Positions 53,027 through 62,176 of a stretch of DNA of 64,000 nucleotides are shown here, piece by piece. Numbering within the stretch: position 1 is the first letter of the stretch; every line of letters starts with the position of its first letter. This stretch comes from Actinomycetota bacterium (GTDB lineage: Bacteria; Actinomycetota; Thermoleophilia; Gaiellales; Gaiellaceae). A program made the translations under genes and the position numbers. The notes under the pieces are model-generated. The model did no database searches and was not told where the DNA came from. It saw only the letters and a program-made list of their open reading frames with translations. The DNA lies in contig PKYN01000009.1 of NCBI GenBank assembly GCA_003132665.1, positions 349,635 through 413,634 of the forward strand, read 5' to 3'.

Positions 53027-55498
53027 TTGAAGGCACCGCTCGTAGCTTTGTTCTGTTTGCTCGCACTCTCCAGCGCGGGCAGCTCGGCGACGATTCCGGT
53101 AGTCGCGCCTCAGACCGAGGTCGTGGTGACGCTCCCCGCGCCGTCGCTCGCGAGCGCGTATCGCGCCGGCCTGCTCGGCTCGGAGCGGACCAGGCACCTA
53201 GATCTTCGCGCCGGTTTCAGCCACAGTTACCTGGCGCGTCTCAGCTCCGACCAGACCTCCCTCTCGCGCCTGATCGAGACCGCTATTCCGGGCGCTCAGG
53301 TGCGCCGGCATTACCGAATCGTCGCCAACGGCCTCGCGCTGACGCTTCCAGCCGATGAGGTCTCGCGCCTGACCGCGCTGGCCGGCGTCGCCCACGTCTA
53401 TCCCTCCTATCGCTACCGGGCGATGGAGACGAGCGTGCCCGGCAACGTCTCGGCCGTCGGCGCCCCCGATCTCTGGGGCACTGACCTGTCGACCGCGGGG
53501 CAGGGAATCAAGATCGGCATCATCGACGACGGAGTCGACGAGACGCATCCCTACTTCAACCCGAGCGGGTACGTCTATCCCAGCGGCTTCCCGAAGGGAG
53601 ACAGCGCCTTCACGACGGCGAAGGTCATAGTCGCCCGCGCCTTCGCCCCCTCCGGACTCGACTACGCCAACGCCTCTCTGCCCGTGGATCCGAAGCTTTC
53701 CTCCCACGGCACCTTTGTCGCCGGCATCGCGGCGGGGAACGCCGGCACTAGTGCGAAGATCGCCGGCGATACGCGGATCCTCTCGGGCGTGGCGCCGCGT
53801 GCCTATCTCGGTAACTACAAGGCTCTGACCATCCCGACCGAGAATTTTGGACTCAACGGGAACTCGCCCGAGATCGTCGCCGCGGTCGAGGCCGCCGTAT
53901 CCGACGGAATGAACGTGATCAACCTCTCCATCGGCGAAGCGGAGATCTCCCCTCGCAACGACATCGTCGCGCGGGCGGTCGATGCGGCGAGCGCAGCAGG
54001 CGTCGTTGTCGTCGCGGCGGCGGGAAACGAATTCGACGAGAACGGCCGGGGTTCGATCAGCTCGCCCGGAAGCGCAGCGAGTGCCATTACGGTCGGCGCC
54101 TCCTCGAGCGCCAGCACGGCCTCGGGGAAAGATCGGATCGCTTCCTTCTCCTCGTCGGGCCCGACACCGTACGGTCTTCTCCTCAAGCCGAACGTAACGG
54201 CGCCGGGCCTGGAGGTCGCCTCCTCGACCGCCAAGAACGAGGGCACCTGGGAGACCGCCGACGGCACGAGCGCGGCCGTGCCGCATGTCGCCGGCGCCGC
54301 GGCGCTCCTGCGCCAGCTGCACCCGAGCTGGAACGTCACGCAGATCAAGTCGGCGCTCGTACTCACCGGCACGCCGGTCAAGACCTCGAACGGGCGCGAG
54401 CTTTCTCCCCTGCGCGAAGGCGGTGGACGAATCGCCCTGCCGGCCGCGAACCAACCGCTCGTCTTCGCCTCTCCCTCGTCGTTCAGCTTCGGCCTGGTCA
54501 AGCGCGGACACGGCGCAACGCGGACGGTCAAGCTCGAGGATGCGGGCGCAGCGGTGGGCTCCTGCACAGTCCGCGCTCGCCGTTCCGAGTCGGTTCCCGG
54601 TACCGCGCTTCAGGCGCCGGCCTCGGTGACCGTTCCCGGAACCCTTTCACTGACAATGCGCTCGACGAGCAAGGCTCGGCAGGGCGACCTCGACGGATGG
54701 ATCGAGCTGACCTGCGCCGGCCAGATGAGACGCATTCCCTTCTGGTCACACGTCTTCGCGTCGCACCTCGGCCAGAAACGGAAGACCAAACTCGCTCGTA
54801 CCGGGGTCTTTCAGGGCGACACAAGAGGCGAGACTGCGCTTGTCAGCAGCTACTTGTATCCCGAGCTCGCGCCGGGCGTGCGTCAGCTGCTGAAAGGGCC
54901 CGAGCAGGTATTTCGCCTCTCGCTCGCCCGCGGACACCAGAACTTCGGCGTCGTCGTCATCTCACACGCCAGCGGCGTATCGGTCTCTCCCCGGATCGTT
55001 CGCGGCAGCAACGAGAGCAAGCTGGCCGGCCTCACGGCCTTGCCGATCAACGTCAACCCGTACCTCAACAGCTTCGACATGCCCGAGCCGGTTGCCGGCG
55101 TCCTGCGCCCGGCCGCAGGTGTCTACTACGTCGTATTCGACACTACCTCCGCAGCGAGAGCCGGACGATACCGGTTCCGTTTCTGGGTCGATGACACAAA
55201 ACCGCCGCGAATCCGCGTGCTCTCGCGCCGGGCCGGCGTGTTGATCGTGAAGATCAGCGACAGCGGCTCAGGCGTCGACCCAAGCTCGATCTCGGCGACC
55301 GCCGGAGCGCGTCAGCTCTCGTCCGTCTACGACTCCCGCACAGGCATGACGATCATCAACGCCAAGTCGCTCGGGGCCGGAAGGCGCCAGCTGGTCGTGA
55401 GCGCATCCGACTACCAGGAAACGAAGAACGACGAGAACACCAGCCGGCTCCTGCCAAACACGGCCAGGCTGAGAGTCTCCATCTCGATCGCCAAGTAG
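53027..55498 (+). CDS. Secreted subtilisin-like (S8) serine protease
   Basis: An 823-residue protein with an N-terminal signal peptide (LVALFCLLALSSAGSS), an I9-like propeptide region (to about 130) and the peptidase domain. The triad is Asp167 (GIIDDGVDETHP), His227 (SSHGTFVAGIAAG) and Ser415 (DGTSAAVPHVAG), with Asn334 as oxyanion residue. About 350 C-terminal residues form beta-rich domains (fibronectin/P-domain-like, ending KPPRIRVLSRRAGVLIVKISD). The start is a TTG with AGGA upstream; TAGGAT 8 nt before it could allow a leaderless mRNA. Chromosomal, just outside the element. Confidence 0.9.
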   Translation: MKAPLVALFCLLALSSAGSSATIPVVAPQTEVVVTLPAPSLASAYRAGLLGSERTRHLDLRAGFSHSYLARLSSDQTSLSRLIETAIPGAQVRRHYRIVANGLALTLPADEVSRLTALAGVAHVYPSYRYRAMETSVPGNVSAVGAPDLWGTDLSTAGQGIKIGIIDDGVDETHPYFNPSGYVYPSGFPKGDSAFTTAKVIVARAFAPSGLDYANASLPVDPKLSSHGTFVAGIAAGNAGTSAKIAGDTRILSGVAPRAYLGNYKALTIPTENFGLNGNSPEIVAAVEAAVSDGMNVINLSIGEAEISPRNDIVARAVDAASAAGVVVVAAAGNEFDENGRGSISSPGSAASAITVGASSSASTASGKDRIASFSSSGPTPYGLLLKPNVTAPGLEVASSTAKNEGTWETADGTSAAVPHVAGAAALLRQLHPSWNVTQIKSALVLTGTPVKTSNGRELSPLREGGGRIALPAANQPLVFASPSSFSFGLVKRGHGATRTVKLEDAGAAVGSCTVRARRSESVPGTALQAPASVTVPGTLSLTMRSTSKARQGDLDGWIELTCAGQMRRIPFWSHVFASHLGQKRKTKLARTGVFQGDTRGETALVSSYLYPELAPGVRQLLKGPEQVFRLSLARGHQNFGVVVISHASGVSVSPRIVRGSNESKLAGLTALPINVNPYLNSFDMPEPVAGVLRPAAGVYYVVFDTTSAARAGRYRFRFWVDDTKPPRIRVLSRRAGVLIVKISDSGSGVDPSSISATAGARQLSSVYDSRTGMTIINAKSLGAGRRQLVVSASDYQETKNDENTSRLLPNTARLRVSISIAK

Positions 55499-55514
55499 GC
55501 GCGAGCCGGCGGGC

Positions 55515-55778
55515 TCAGTCGCGATCGTCGATCGTCGGCAACCGCTCCAGATCCCTGACCACACTCTCGGCGAAGGCCTCTCGGTCCTCGGCGAGCTCAT
55601 CGGACTCGTCATCCTCGACGAGCACCAGGTGCGCACGATCACGTCTGCGGCGCCGCTTTCTGGCTGAATACCGGCCCACGAACGGGGCTCTGGACAGGCG
55701 TCCGAGCAGCCGCGGCCATTCAGCGGCCACCAGCACGGCAATGGCCGTGGCGAAAAGGCCGTATACGAGCCAAGTCAC
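55515..55778 (-). CDS. Small single-span membrane protein with charged tail
   Basis: 87 residues: one N-terminal span (WLVYGLFATAIAVLVAAEW), a very basic stretch (ARKRRRRRDRAH), then an acidic tail (EDDESDELAEDREAFAE). Topology would place the tail in the cytoplasm. No family recognised. Convergent with the protease gene, 16 bp away. Confidence 0.6.
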   Translation of the reverse strand: MTWLVYGLFATAIAVLVAAEWPRLLGRLSRAPFVGRYSARKRRRRRDRAHLVLVEDDESDELAEDREAFAESVVRDLERLPTIDDRD

Positions 55779-55895
55779 AGTTACGATTGTACCGCCCTTC
55801 GGTGGTCTGCAAACACGTCGATATGCGGCGGTTTTCTTACTCCGCCTTAACGTTGGAGGTCTAATCTGTTTGCAGGAGCATCCGATACGTAGATC

Positions 55896-56060
55896 ATGAC
55901 CAACTGGCTGCCATTCCTTCCTTACCTCGTCTTCTGGGCAGTCTCCATGCAGGCGATCCTGGTCTGGGCACGAGTTGTACCGCCGTTATGCGCGCGCTGC
56001 GGCCACCCTTTCGAGCAGCGCTACAACGGCCAGAGAATCTGTAACTGCTCCAATCACTGA
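55896..56060 (+). CDS. 54-residue membrane-anchored zinc-ribbon protein
   Basis: MTNWLPFLPYLVFWAVSMQA is an N-terminal hydrophobic segment running to about residue 25. It is followed by CARCGHPFEQRYNGQRICNC: two CxxC/CxC knuckles (Cys32, Cys35, Cys49, Cys51) with GH after the first pair, the form of a small zinc ribbon. A stop follows HIS54. No good ribosome-binding site is seen (GGAG is about 20 nt upstream). Unknown family; the protein-like sequence supports it being real. Confidence 0.6.
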   Translation: MTNWLPFLPYLVFWAVSMQAILVWARVVPPLCARCGHPFEQRYNGQRICNCSNH

Positions 56061-56194
56061 CCGCGGGTCAGCGATCCATTCCCGCAGCCGCGCGATCGTT
56101 CTCCCCCACGCTCGAACTCTGTTCACATTGGCGGCAGCCCGCCCCGCTCATGAGGAGCAGGCCGAGCCAGCGCCGAAGGCGCAACTCGGTTCTC

Positions 56195-56230
56195 AAAGAA
56201 ATAAGCGGGAAATCGCCAGATTCCCCGCTT
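56195..56230 (-). terminator. Intrinsic terminator after tRNA-Asn
   Basis: A 12-bp stem with one mismatch (AAGCGGGGAATC / GATTTCCCGCTT, loop TGGC) at 56203-56230 is followed on the minus strand by ATTTCTTT. It lies 4 nt beyond the tRNA 3' end. Given the stem strength it may also stop transcription arriving from the plus strand. Confidence 0.8.
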
Positions 56231-56234
56231 CAGA

Positions 56235-56307
56235 CTCCCCGGGTAGGACTCGAACCTACAACCCTCCGGTTAACAGCCGGATGCTCTACCAATTGAGCTA
56301 CCGGGGA
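56235..56307 (-). tRNA. tRNA-Asn (anticodon GTT)
   Basis: The minus strand reads TCCCCGGTAGCTCAATTGGT at its 5' end and CTACCCGGGGAG at its 3' end. The acceptor stem TCCCCGG/CCGGGGA pairs fully; anticodon arm CCGGC-TGTTAAC-GGAG gives GTT; T loop GTTCGAG. 73 nt, CCA not encoded. Intact, no element at this site. Confidence 0.96.
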
Positions 56308-56359
56308 AGGCAGCCAACGTCGGGATTCTAGCCAGAGGCGGAGTCACGCCTCGGTATGA

Positions 56360-58024
56360 CTAGGCGAACTCGCGAATCGCCGCTCTCACTCGCGCCAATT
56401 GGCGCTGAAGCTCCGGCAGGTGGGCGCCGTCCGCGTCTGCGAGCTCACGCTGAAGCCGGCGCTCGCGCAGGCGAAGCAGCAACTGCTCTGCCGTCTGCTT
56501 GTCGATCGCGGCCGCACTGGCACGCGCGTCGAGCTCGGCCACGAGCCCGACAACCTCGTCGTCGGGCGTTTGAGGCGGTTCAATCAGATACTCGCGCACG
56601 CGCCGGTGCAGCTCGTCGTCGAAGTGCTCGGGCGTCAACTCGACCAGCAGCGGCTTGAGATCGGGGTGCGCCACCACTCCCGCCAGGGCGTCCCGCTCGC
56701 GGCGGGCGCCGGCCTCCAGCAAGTGCGGTGAGATGCCGCTGCCGGCCACCTTTCCGCTTCCCCTTCCGGCCACTCGTGGCGCCAGCCCCGACTGCACCTC
56801 CTTGGGCAGATCGAGCTTGTCGGAGAGGAAGCGCAGAGCCCGCTGCCGCTCGGGCGAGTCCTCGAAGCGAGCGAGCAGCTCGCGCACGCGCACGAAGGCT
56901 TCCTGGCGGTCGGGAGCCCGCTCGATCTCGATGCGAACGCGATAGGCGAGATAGCTCTCGGCCTCGTCCAGCCTCTCCTCGAATCCATCGGCGGCGTCGG
57001 CGGGATCGAGCCCGGGCGGAAGCGTGACCACGCGCACGTCGAAGCCCTGCGCGGCGGCCGCCTCCATTCCGCGCAGCGTCGCTTCCTGCCCCGCGGCGTC
57101 GGCGTCGAAGCAGAGATAGAGGCGGCGGCAGAGCCGCCCGAGTTCCTTTAGCTGGCGCTCGGTGAGCGCGGTGCCCATCGAGGCCACGACCGCCTCGAGC
57201 CCGCTCTGGCGCACGGCGATCACGTCTGTGTTTCCCTCCACGACCACGGCCCGCTCCTGCTTGGCGATCGCGCGCCGTGCCAGGTGCAGGCCGTAGAGGA
57301 TGTTCGACTTGTGGAAGAGCGCTCCCTCGGGCGAGTTGACGTACTTGCCGCGGAGCGGATCGTCGTCGCGCAACTTGCGGGCGCTGTAGCCGAGCACGCG
57401 CCCGCGCGCGTCGGCGAGCGGGAACATCAACCGGAAAGTGAAGTAGTCCTTGCCGCGCCGGTTGGCCAGGCCGGCCGCAGAGATCTCCTCGGCCGAGAAG
57501 CCCTTCTGCCTGGCCTTCGGAACGAGTCGCGAGCCGCCCGGCGAGAGCCCCAGGCGGAACTCCTTGCAGACCTCCTCGCCAAGGTTGCGCGAAGCCAGGT
57601 AATCGCGTACCTGGGCGCCCGACTTCGTCTCCCAGAGATAGCGTTCGTAGTAGGTAGTCGCCAGCTCGAGCAGCTCGAGCAGGCGCCCGCGCCGCTCGCG
57701 CTCCCGCTCGGCGGCGGGCGACGACTCCTCGTGCTCGATTTTGACGCCGAAGCGCTCGGCCAGCCACTCCACCGCTTCGTTGAAATCGAGCTGCTCGGTC
57801 TCGCGCACGAAGGTGATCACGTCGCCGCGGGCGCCGCAGCCGAAGCAGTAGTAGAGCTTGTCGGCGGCGTTGACCGAGAAGCTGGGGGTGCGCTCTTCGT
57901 GGAACGGGCAGCGCCCGGTGTAGCGACCGCCCACCTTGCGCAACGCGGTGCGGGCCGAGACCAACTCGACCATGTCGGCGGCGGCCTTGACCTCGTTGAC
58001 GGTGGTGTCCGCGATCCTGGCCAT
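56360..58024 (-). CDS. dnaG: DNA primase
   Basis: Makes RNA primers for replication. The N-terminal CHC2 zinc site is Cys39, His42, Cys60, Cys63 (GRCPFHEERTPSFSV, YYCFGCG). The RNA polymerase core (LGYSARKL..., KYVNSPE...FHKSNILYGL) follows, with TOPRIM motifs AVVVEGNTDVIAV and YLCFDADAAGQEA. The C-terminal helicase-binding region is short (total 554 residues). Shares one base with the dgt stop downstream. Confidence 0.96.
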   Translation of the reverse strand: MARIADTTVNEVKAAADMVELVSARTALRKVGGRYTGRCPFHEERTPSFSVNAADKLYYCFGCGARGDVITFVRETEQLDFNEAVEWLAERFGVKIEHEESSPAAERERERRGRLLELLELATTYYERYLWETKSGAQVRDYLASRNLGEEVCKEFRLGLSPGGSRLVPKARQKGFSAEEISAAGLANRRGKDYFTFRLMFPLADARGRVLGYSARKLRDDDPLRGKYVNSPEGALFHKSNILYGLHLARRAIAKQERAVVVEGNTDVIAVRQSGLEAVVASMGTALTERQLKELGRLCRRLYLCFDADAAGQEATLRGMEAAAAQGFDVRVVTLPPGLDPADAADGFEERLDEAESYLAYRVRIEIERAPDRQEAFVRVRELLARFEDSPERQRALRFLSDKLDLPKEVQSGLAPRVAGRGSGKVAGSGISPHLLEAGARRERDALAGVVAHPDLKPLLVELTPEHFDDELHRRVREYLIEPPQTPDDEVVGLVAELDARASAAAIDKQTAEQLLLRLRERRLQRELADADGAHLPELQRQLARVRAAIREFA

Positions 58025-59022
58025 CAGATGCTCTCGTACAGTGCCAGCGCGAAGCGATCGGTCATGCCGGCAAGGTAGTCGGTGGCTCGTTCGACCGGCT
58101 CGCCCTCTTTCTCGGGAATCGCCTCGGGGTGCTCGAGCAAATGGCAGAAGAGAGTTCGCACGACCATCGTCGCGTGCTCGTTTTGAGCCTCGGTGTGCGA
58201 GGAGAGGTAGACGCGATCGAACATGAAGCGGCGCAGCGAGAGCATGGCTTCCGAGATCTCGTCCGACTGGACGATGTCTCCCGCCTCGCTCGAGCTCTCG
58301 ACGATGTCGTGCACGAGTCGGTCGATCCGGCGCGAGCCAGATTCGCCGAGGGTGGCGATCGCTTTACGCGGAAGATCGCTTGCCTTGACGGCGCCGGCGC
58401 GGATCGCGTCGTCGATGTCGTGGTTGATGTAGGCGACGCGATCGACCAGGCGCACGATCTTTCCCTCTAGTGTCGCGGGCTCGTTCTCACCTGTGTGATT
58501 GAGAATGCCGTCGCGCACCTCGACGGTCAGGTTGAGCCCGCGCCCGTCGCGCTCGAGCACGTCCACGACCCTGAGCGAGTGCTCGTTGTGGTGGAACGAA
58601 CGCCCGAACTTCTCCGCGAGAATCGCGTCGAGCGCCTTCTCGCCGGCGTGACCGAAAGGCGTGTGGCCGAGATCGTGACCAAGCCCGATCGCCTCGGTCA
58701 GGTCCTCGTTCAGGCGCAGCGTCCGCGCCACGCCGCGGGAGATTCCTGTCGTCTCGAGCGTGTGCGTGAGCCGCGTTCGGAAGTGATCGCCCTCGGGATC
58801 GATGAAGACCTGCGTCTTGTGCGCGAGACGTCGGAAGGCTTTGGAATGAACGATGCGATCGCGGTCTCGCTGTAGCGGCGTCCTGAGCCGGCACGGCTCC
58901 TCGGCTCGGACTCGCCCGCGTGTCTCGTAGGAGTGCACGGCCAGCGAGGAAAGCGAGCGCTTTTCAAGCTCCCTGACGCGGGTTTCGAAGGAGTCGGCAA
59001 CCTTCCCGGCGGGCTCGGGCAT
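58024..59022 (-). CDS. dgt: Deoxyguanosinetriphosphate triphosphohydrolase-like protein
   Basis: HD-domain dNTPase converting dNTPs to nucleoside plus triphosphate. RDRIVHSKAFRRLAHKTQVF, RTRLTHTLE and the HD motif GLGHDLGHTPFGHAGE are diagnostic, with the later YINHDIDDAIRAG. 332 residues is normal. Upstream of and coupled to dnaG, the usual actinobacterial pairing. Confidence 0.94.
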   Translation of the reverse strand: MPEPAGKVADSFETRVRELEKRSLSSLAVHSYETRGRVRAEEPCRLRTPLQRDRDRIVHSKAFRRLAHKTQVFIDPEGDHFRTRLTHTLETTGISRGVARTLRLNEDLTEAIGLGHDLGHTPFGHAGEKALDAILAEKFGRSFHHNEHSLRVVDVLERDGRGLNLTVEVRDGILNHTGENEPATLEGKIVRLVDRVAYINHDIDDAIRAGAVKASDLPRKAIATLGESGSRRIDRLVHDIVESSSEAGDIVQSDEISEAMLSLRRFMFDRVYLSSHTEAQNEHATMVVRTLFCHLLEHPEAIPEKEGEPVERATDYLAGMTDRFALALYESI

Positions 59023-59061
59023 AGTAGGAGCCAGCCTAACCGCAGCGGCGGCCGCTCGCTT

Positions 59062-60042
59062 CTAGCGATTCACGTTCGACATGTCCGGATAGCGCTTGCC
59101 CGCGGTGGCGCCGCGCGGGAAAGCCTGCTCGATCCGCGACAGGTCTTCGTCCGTCAGCTCAATCTCCAGCGCCGTCAGGTTCTGCTCGAGGTGCGAGACG
59201 CTCGTCGTACCCGGAATCGGGACGATGTCGTCGCCCTGCGCGAGCACCCAGGCGAGCGCGAGCTGAGCCGGGGTCGCGTTCTTCTCGCGAGCGATCTCGG
59301 CGATGCGGTCGACGAGCTTGAGGTTGCTCTCGATATTCCCTTCCTGAAAGCGTGGGTTGTGGACGCGGAAGTCGCCCTCCTCGAGATCCTCAGGGCGGCG
59401 AATCTGCGCGGAGAGAAAACCGCGTCCGAGCGGGCTGTAGGCAACGAAGCCGATTCCGAGCTCGCGCACCGTCGGCAGGATCTCGTCCTCGACATCGCGC
59501 GTCCAGAGCGAGTATTCGGTCTGCAGCGCCGTGATCGGATGAACGGAGTGGGCGCGGCGGATGGTCGCCGGCGCAGCCTCTGAGAGACCGAGGTAGCGCA
59601 CCTTGCCCGCCCGGACGAGCTCGGCCATCGCGCCGACGGTCTCCTCGATCGGCACACTCGTATCGACGCGGTGCTGGTAGTAGAGGTCGATCGTCTCGAT
59701 ACCGAGGCGCTCGAGCGAGGCGTCGCAAGCCGCTCGTACGTACTCCGGGCGCCCGTTGATGCCGACCCAGCTTCCGTCCGGGCGCCGCTCGTTTCCGAAC
59801 TTGGTCGCCAGTTGAACCTCGGCGCGGCGAGCCGCGATCGCCTTGCCGACCAGGCGCTCGTTCTTGAACGGCCCATACATGTCGGCGGTGTCGAGGAAGA
59901 TGACGCCGAAATCGAGTGCACGCTCGATCGTGGCGATCGCCTCGCCCTCGTTGGTCGCGCCGTAGAACTCCGACATACCCATGCAGCCGAGCCCGAGCGC
60001 CGATACTTCCAGCCCCTGCTCGCCGAGTCGCCTCTGTTCCAT
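59062..60042 (-). CDS. Aldo/keto reductase
   Basis: An NADPH-dependent (beta/alpha)8 reductase of 326 residues. Catalytic tetrad: Asp and Tyr in [10 protein letters not shown], Lys in QLATKFG, His in YYQHRVD; the C-terminal cofactor region is [13 protein letters not shown]. Closest in style to the AKR13/YajO group ([13 protein letters not shown]). AGGGAG precedes the ATG. Physiological substrate unknown. Confidence 0.92.
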   Translation of the reverse strand: MEQRRLGEQGLEVSALGLGCMGMSEFYGATNEGEAIATIERALDFGVIFLDTADMYGPFKNERLVGKAIAARRAEVQLATKFGNERRPDGSWVGINGRPEYVRAACDASLERLGIETIDLYYQHRVDTSVPIEETVGAMAELVRAGKVRYLGLSEAAPATIRRAHSVHPITALQTEYSLWTRDVEDEILPTVRELGIGFVAYSPLGRGFLSAQIRRPEDLEEGDFRVHNPRFQEGNIESNLKLVDRIAEIAREKNATPAQLALAWVLAQGDDIVPIPGTTSVSHLEQNLTALEIELTDEDLSRIEQAFPRGATAGKRYPDMSNVNR

Positions 60043-60201
60043 CTCCCTGCCTCCTGTGGGTCATGTGCCTGAGCGCTGAGCGTATCGCTGCGAGCGCGCT
60101 CGAAGTCAAGAGCGACGACGAACGATCGTGTCGCCGATCCCCGGACGCTGTTCCCGTATTGCTGCTTCTCGCAACGCGTAGGCGCTCGCGACGCGCGAGG
60201 T

Positions 60202-60987
60202 CTAGATGATTATCGGCACCGTGCCGCCGTCCACGCTCCAGGCGGCGCCGGTCACATAGCTCGAGCGCTCGGAGCAAAGAAAGACGATCGCCGCCGCGAT
60301 CTCCTCGGGCTCGGCCAAGCGCCCAAGCGGGCGACCAGTGCCCACCGCGGCGAGCACCTGATCGCGTGACACCTCTGTGCCCGAGCGCGATTGGTCGGCC
60401 AGTCCGCCGTCGCCCAGCCAGGCTTCGGTGGCAGTCGGGCCGGGAGCAACCGCGTTACAGCGAATCCCATCCCCGGCGTAGAGGTCGGCGACCAGCCGCG
60501 AAAGCGAAAGCACCGCGGCCTTCGAGACGGAATAGTTCGGCATTCGCGTCGAGGGTCGCTTGCCGGCCGTCGAGGAGACGTTGACTATTACCCCGCGCCG
60601 GCGCGAGCGCATGCCCGGCAGGACCGCTTGAATCGCCCGCACGTAGCTCATCACGTTGAGATTCCAGATCGAGCTCCAGTGCTCCTCGCTCAGCTGCTCG
60701 AAGGCGACCTGGTACGCGACCCCGACGTTGTTCACGAGCACGTCCACTCGGCCGAGCTCCTTCTCCGCCGTGCGAATCAGCTCGCCCGGGGCGGCAGGAT
60801 CGGATAAGTCGACGGCTACGGCGAGCTCGGCGCCGGCCTGTTCTCGCGCCTTCCCGGTTCGTTTTTCGTCGCGGCCGCAGACAACGACGCGCGCGCCCTC
60901 CTCAGCGAGCATGCGGGCGGTCTCGAAGCCGATTCCCGAACGCGAGCCGGTGACGACGCAGACGGTGCCCTCGAGGCCCAGATCCAT
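60202..60987 (-). CDS. Short-chain dehydrogenase/reductase
   Basis: A classical SDR of 261 residues: cofactor motif TGSRSGIG, NNVG (NNAG equivalent), catalytic Ser in NVSSTAGKR and YSVSK, ending VDGGT. Residues after the second strand (CGRDEKR) favour NADP(H). TACGAT lies 7 nt before the ATG, so the mRNA may be leaderless. Substrate unknown. Confidence 0.92.
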   Translation of the reverse strand: MDLGLEGTVCVVTGSRSGIGFETARMLAEEGARVVVCGRDEKRTGKAREQAGAELAVAVDLSDPAAPGELIRTAEKELGRVDVLVNNVGVAYQVAFEQLSEEHWSSIWNLNVMSYVRAIQAVLPGMRSRRRGVIVNVSSTAGKRPSTRMPNYSVSKAAVLSLSRLVADLYAGDGIRCNAVAPGPTATEAWLGDGGLADQSRSGTEVSRDQVLAAVGTGRPLGRLAEPEEIAAAIVFLCSERSSYVTGAAWSVDGGTVPIII

Positions 60988-61069
60988 GGTGCGTATCGTA
61001 AGTCGTTCGCCGCCAACCCGCCTCGGCGCTGCGGGTTGGAGGACGACCCAGGGGTAGACTGGATTTGCG

Positions 61070-61318
61070 GTGGACGACTACACCAACAAGTACAAGGGCG
61101 AACGGGTCGAGATCGCGCTTTTCGGCGGTGACTATCAGGAAGGCGTCCTTACTGCCTACTGCATCGTCGACGATGTCGCCCACGTCGAACTGAACGGACA
61201 CATCCTGATTCCGCTGCAGAACATCGCCTCGCTTCACTGCTCGTCGCGCTGCGATGCTCCCGAAAGTGACTGGCCGCCGCAGGGCCTGCGCGACATCGAC
61301 TCCGGGGACGAAACGTAA
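61070..61318 (+). CDS. Small Sm-like/beta-barrel protein, unknown
   Basis: 82 residues from a GTG start. The core KYKGERVEIALFGGDYQEG followed by HVELNGHILIPLQNIASLH has the strand-turn-strand pattern of Sm-like or SH3-like barrels (compare G-x-V-x-I-x-L-x3-G ... I-P-L-x2-I). The C-terminal 25 residues are probably disordered. TAGACT 9 nt before the GTG hints at a leaderless start. 12 nt upstream of the HtpX-like gene, so probably one operon. Confidence 0.6.
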   Translation: MDDYTNKYKGERVEIALFGGDYQEGVLTAYCIVDDVAHVELNGHILIPLQNIASLHCSSRCDAPESDWPPQGLRDIDSGDET

Positions 61319-61330
61319 AGGAGAGCAGTC

Positions 61331-62176
61331 TTGAGCGTTCGGCTGTCAACCGCACGCAATCTCCTCAAGCTCGGGCTTCTGTTCGTGGTTTTCGCGCTTC
61401 CGCCAAGCGCGATCGGGTACGCGGTCGGCGGCTGGAGCGCGGCGACCGTCTTCCTTTTCGCCGCACTACTCACCGCCGCGACCATTTACACCTACTGCGA
61501 TCGCTTCGTGCTCTCGATGCTGGGGGCGCGGGACCTCGTCATCGGCGAGCGGCCGGCTCTCCATTCGACGGTCGAGACACTGGCGGCCAAAGCAGGCGTC
61601 GTCAAGCCTCGCCTCTATCTGATCAGTGATGGTTATCCGCGCTCGCTCTCCGTCGGCCGGGGGCCGATTTCGAGCAGCGTCGTAATCAGCCTCGGCCTGC
61701 TCACGGCCGCATCTCCCGCCGAGCTCGAAGGATTGATCGCACACGAGCTGGCGCACGTACGCAACCACGACGTGGCCGTCCAGACCGCATCGGTCGCCAT
61801 GGCCTCGACTCTCATAGAGTTGAGCCGCCTAGCGGGCTTCTTCCAACGCGGCTTGCTCTTCTTCCTCGCGCCGGTCGCCGCCGCCGTCGAGAACCTACTC
61901 CTCTCACCAAAGCGAGAGTTCGCCGCCGATTCGAGCGCCGCCACGCTCTGCGGCTCGCCGCATGGGCTGGCCGACGCGCTCCTGCGCATCGAGCAGGCCG
62001 GCGAGCTCGTGTCCTTCGCCGCCAGCCCGGCGACGGAGCCTCTCTACCCGATCAACCCGTTCGACCGGGAAGACCGGCTGGCTCGGATGTTCGAGACACA
62101 CCCGCCGCTGCCCGAGCGGATAAAACGCCTTCGCGCGCTCGATCCCGATTGGCGCGAGAAGCTACTCGTCGCCTGA
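61331..62176 (+). CDS. M48-family (HtpX-like) membrane metalloprotease
   Basis: A 281-residue membrane protease. Two N-terminal spans (LLFVVFALPPSAIGY and ATVFLFAALLTAATIY) lead; then the zinc motif in LIAHELAHVRNHD (HEXXH), another hydrophobic stretch (GLLFFLAPVAAAV), and the third ligand Glu in KREFAADSSA. THPPLPERIKRLRAL closes it as in HtpX. TTG start with AAGGAG 8 nt upstream. Likely acts in membrane protein quality control. Confidence 0.9.
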   Translation: MSVRLSTARNLLKLGLLFVVFALPPSAIGYAVGGWSAATVFLFAALLTAATIYTYCDRFVLSMLGARDLVIGERPALHSTVETLAAKAGVVKPRLYLISDGYPRSLSVGRGPISSSVVISLGLLTAASPAELEGLIAHELAHVRNHDVAVQTASVAMASTLIELSRLAGFFQRGLLFFLAPVAAAVENLLLSPKREFAADSSAATLCGSPHGLADALLRIEQAGELVSFAASPATEPLYPINPFDREDRLARMFETHPPLPERIKRLRALDPDWREKLLVA

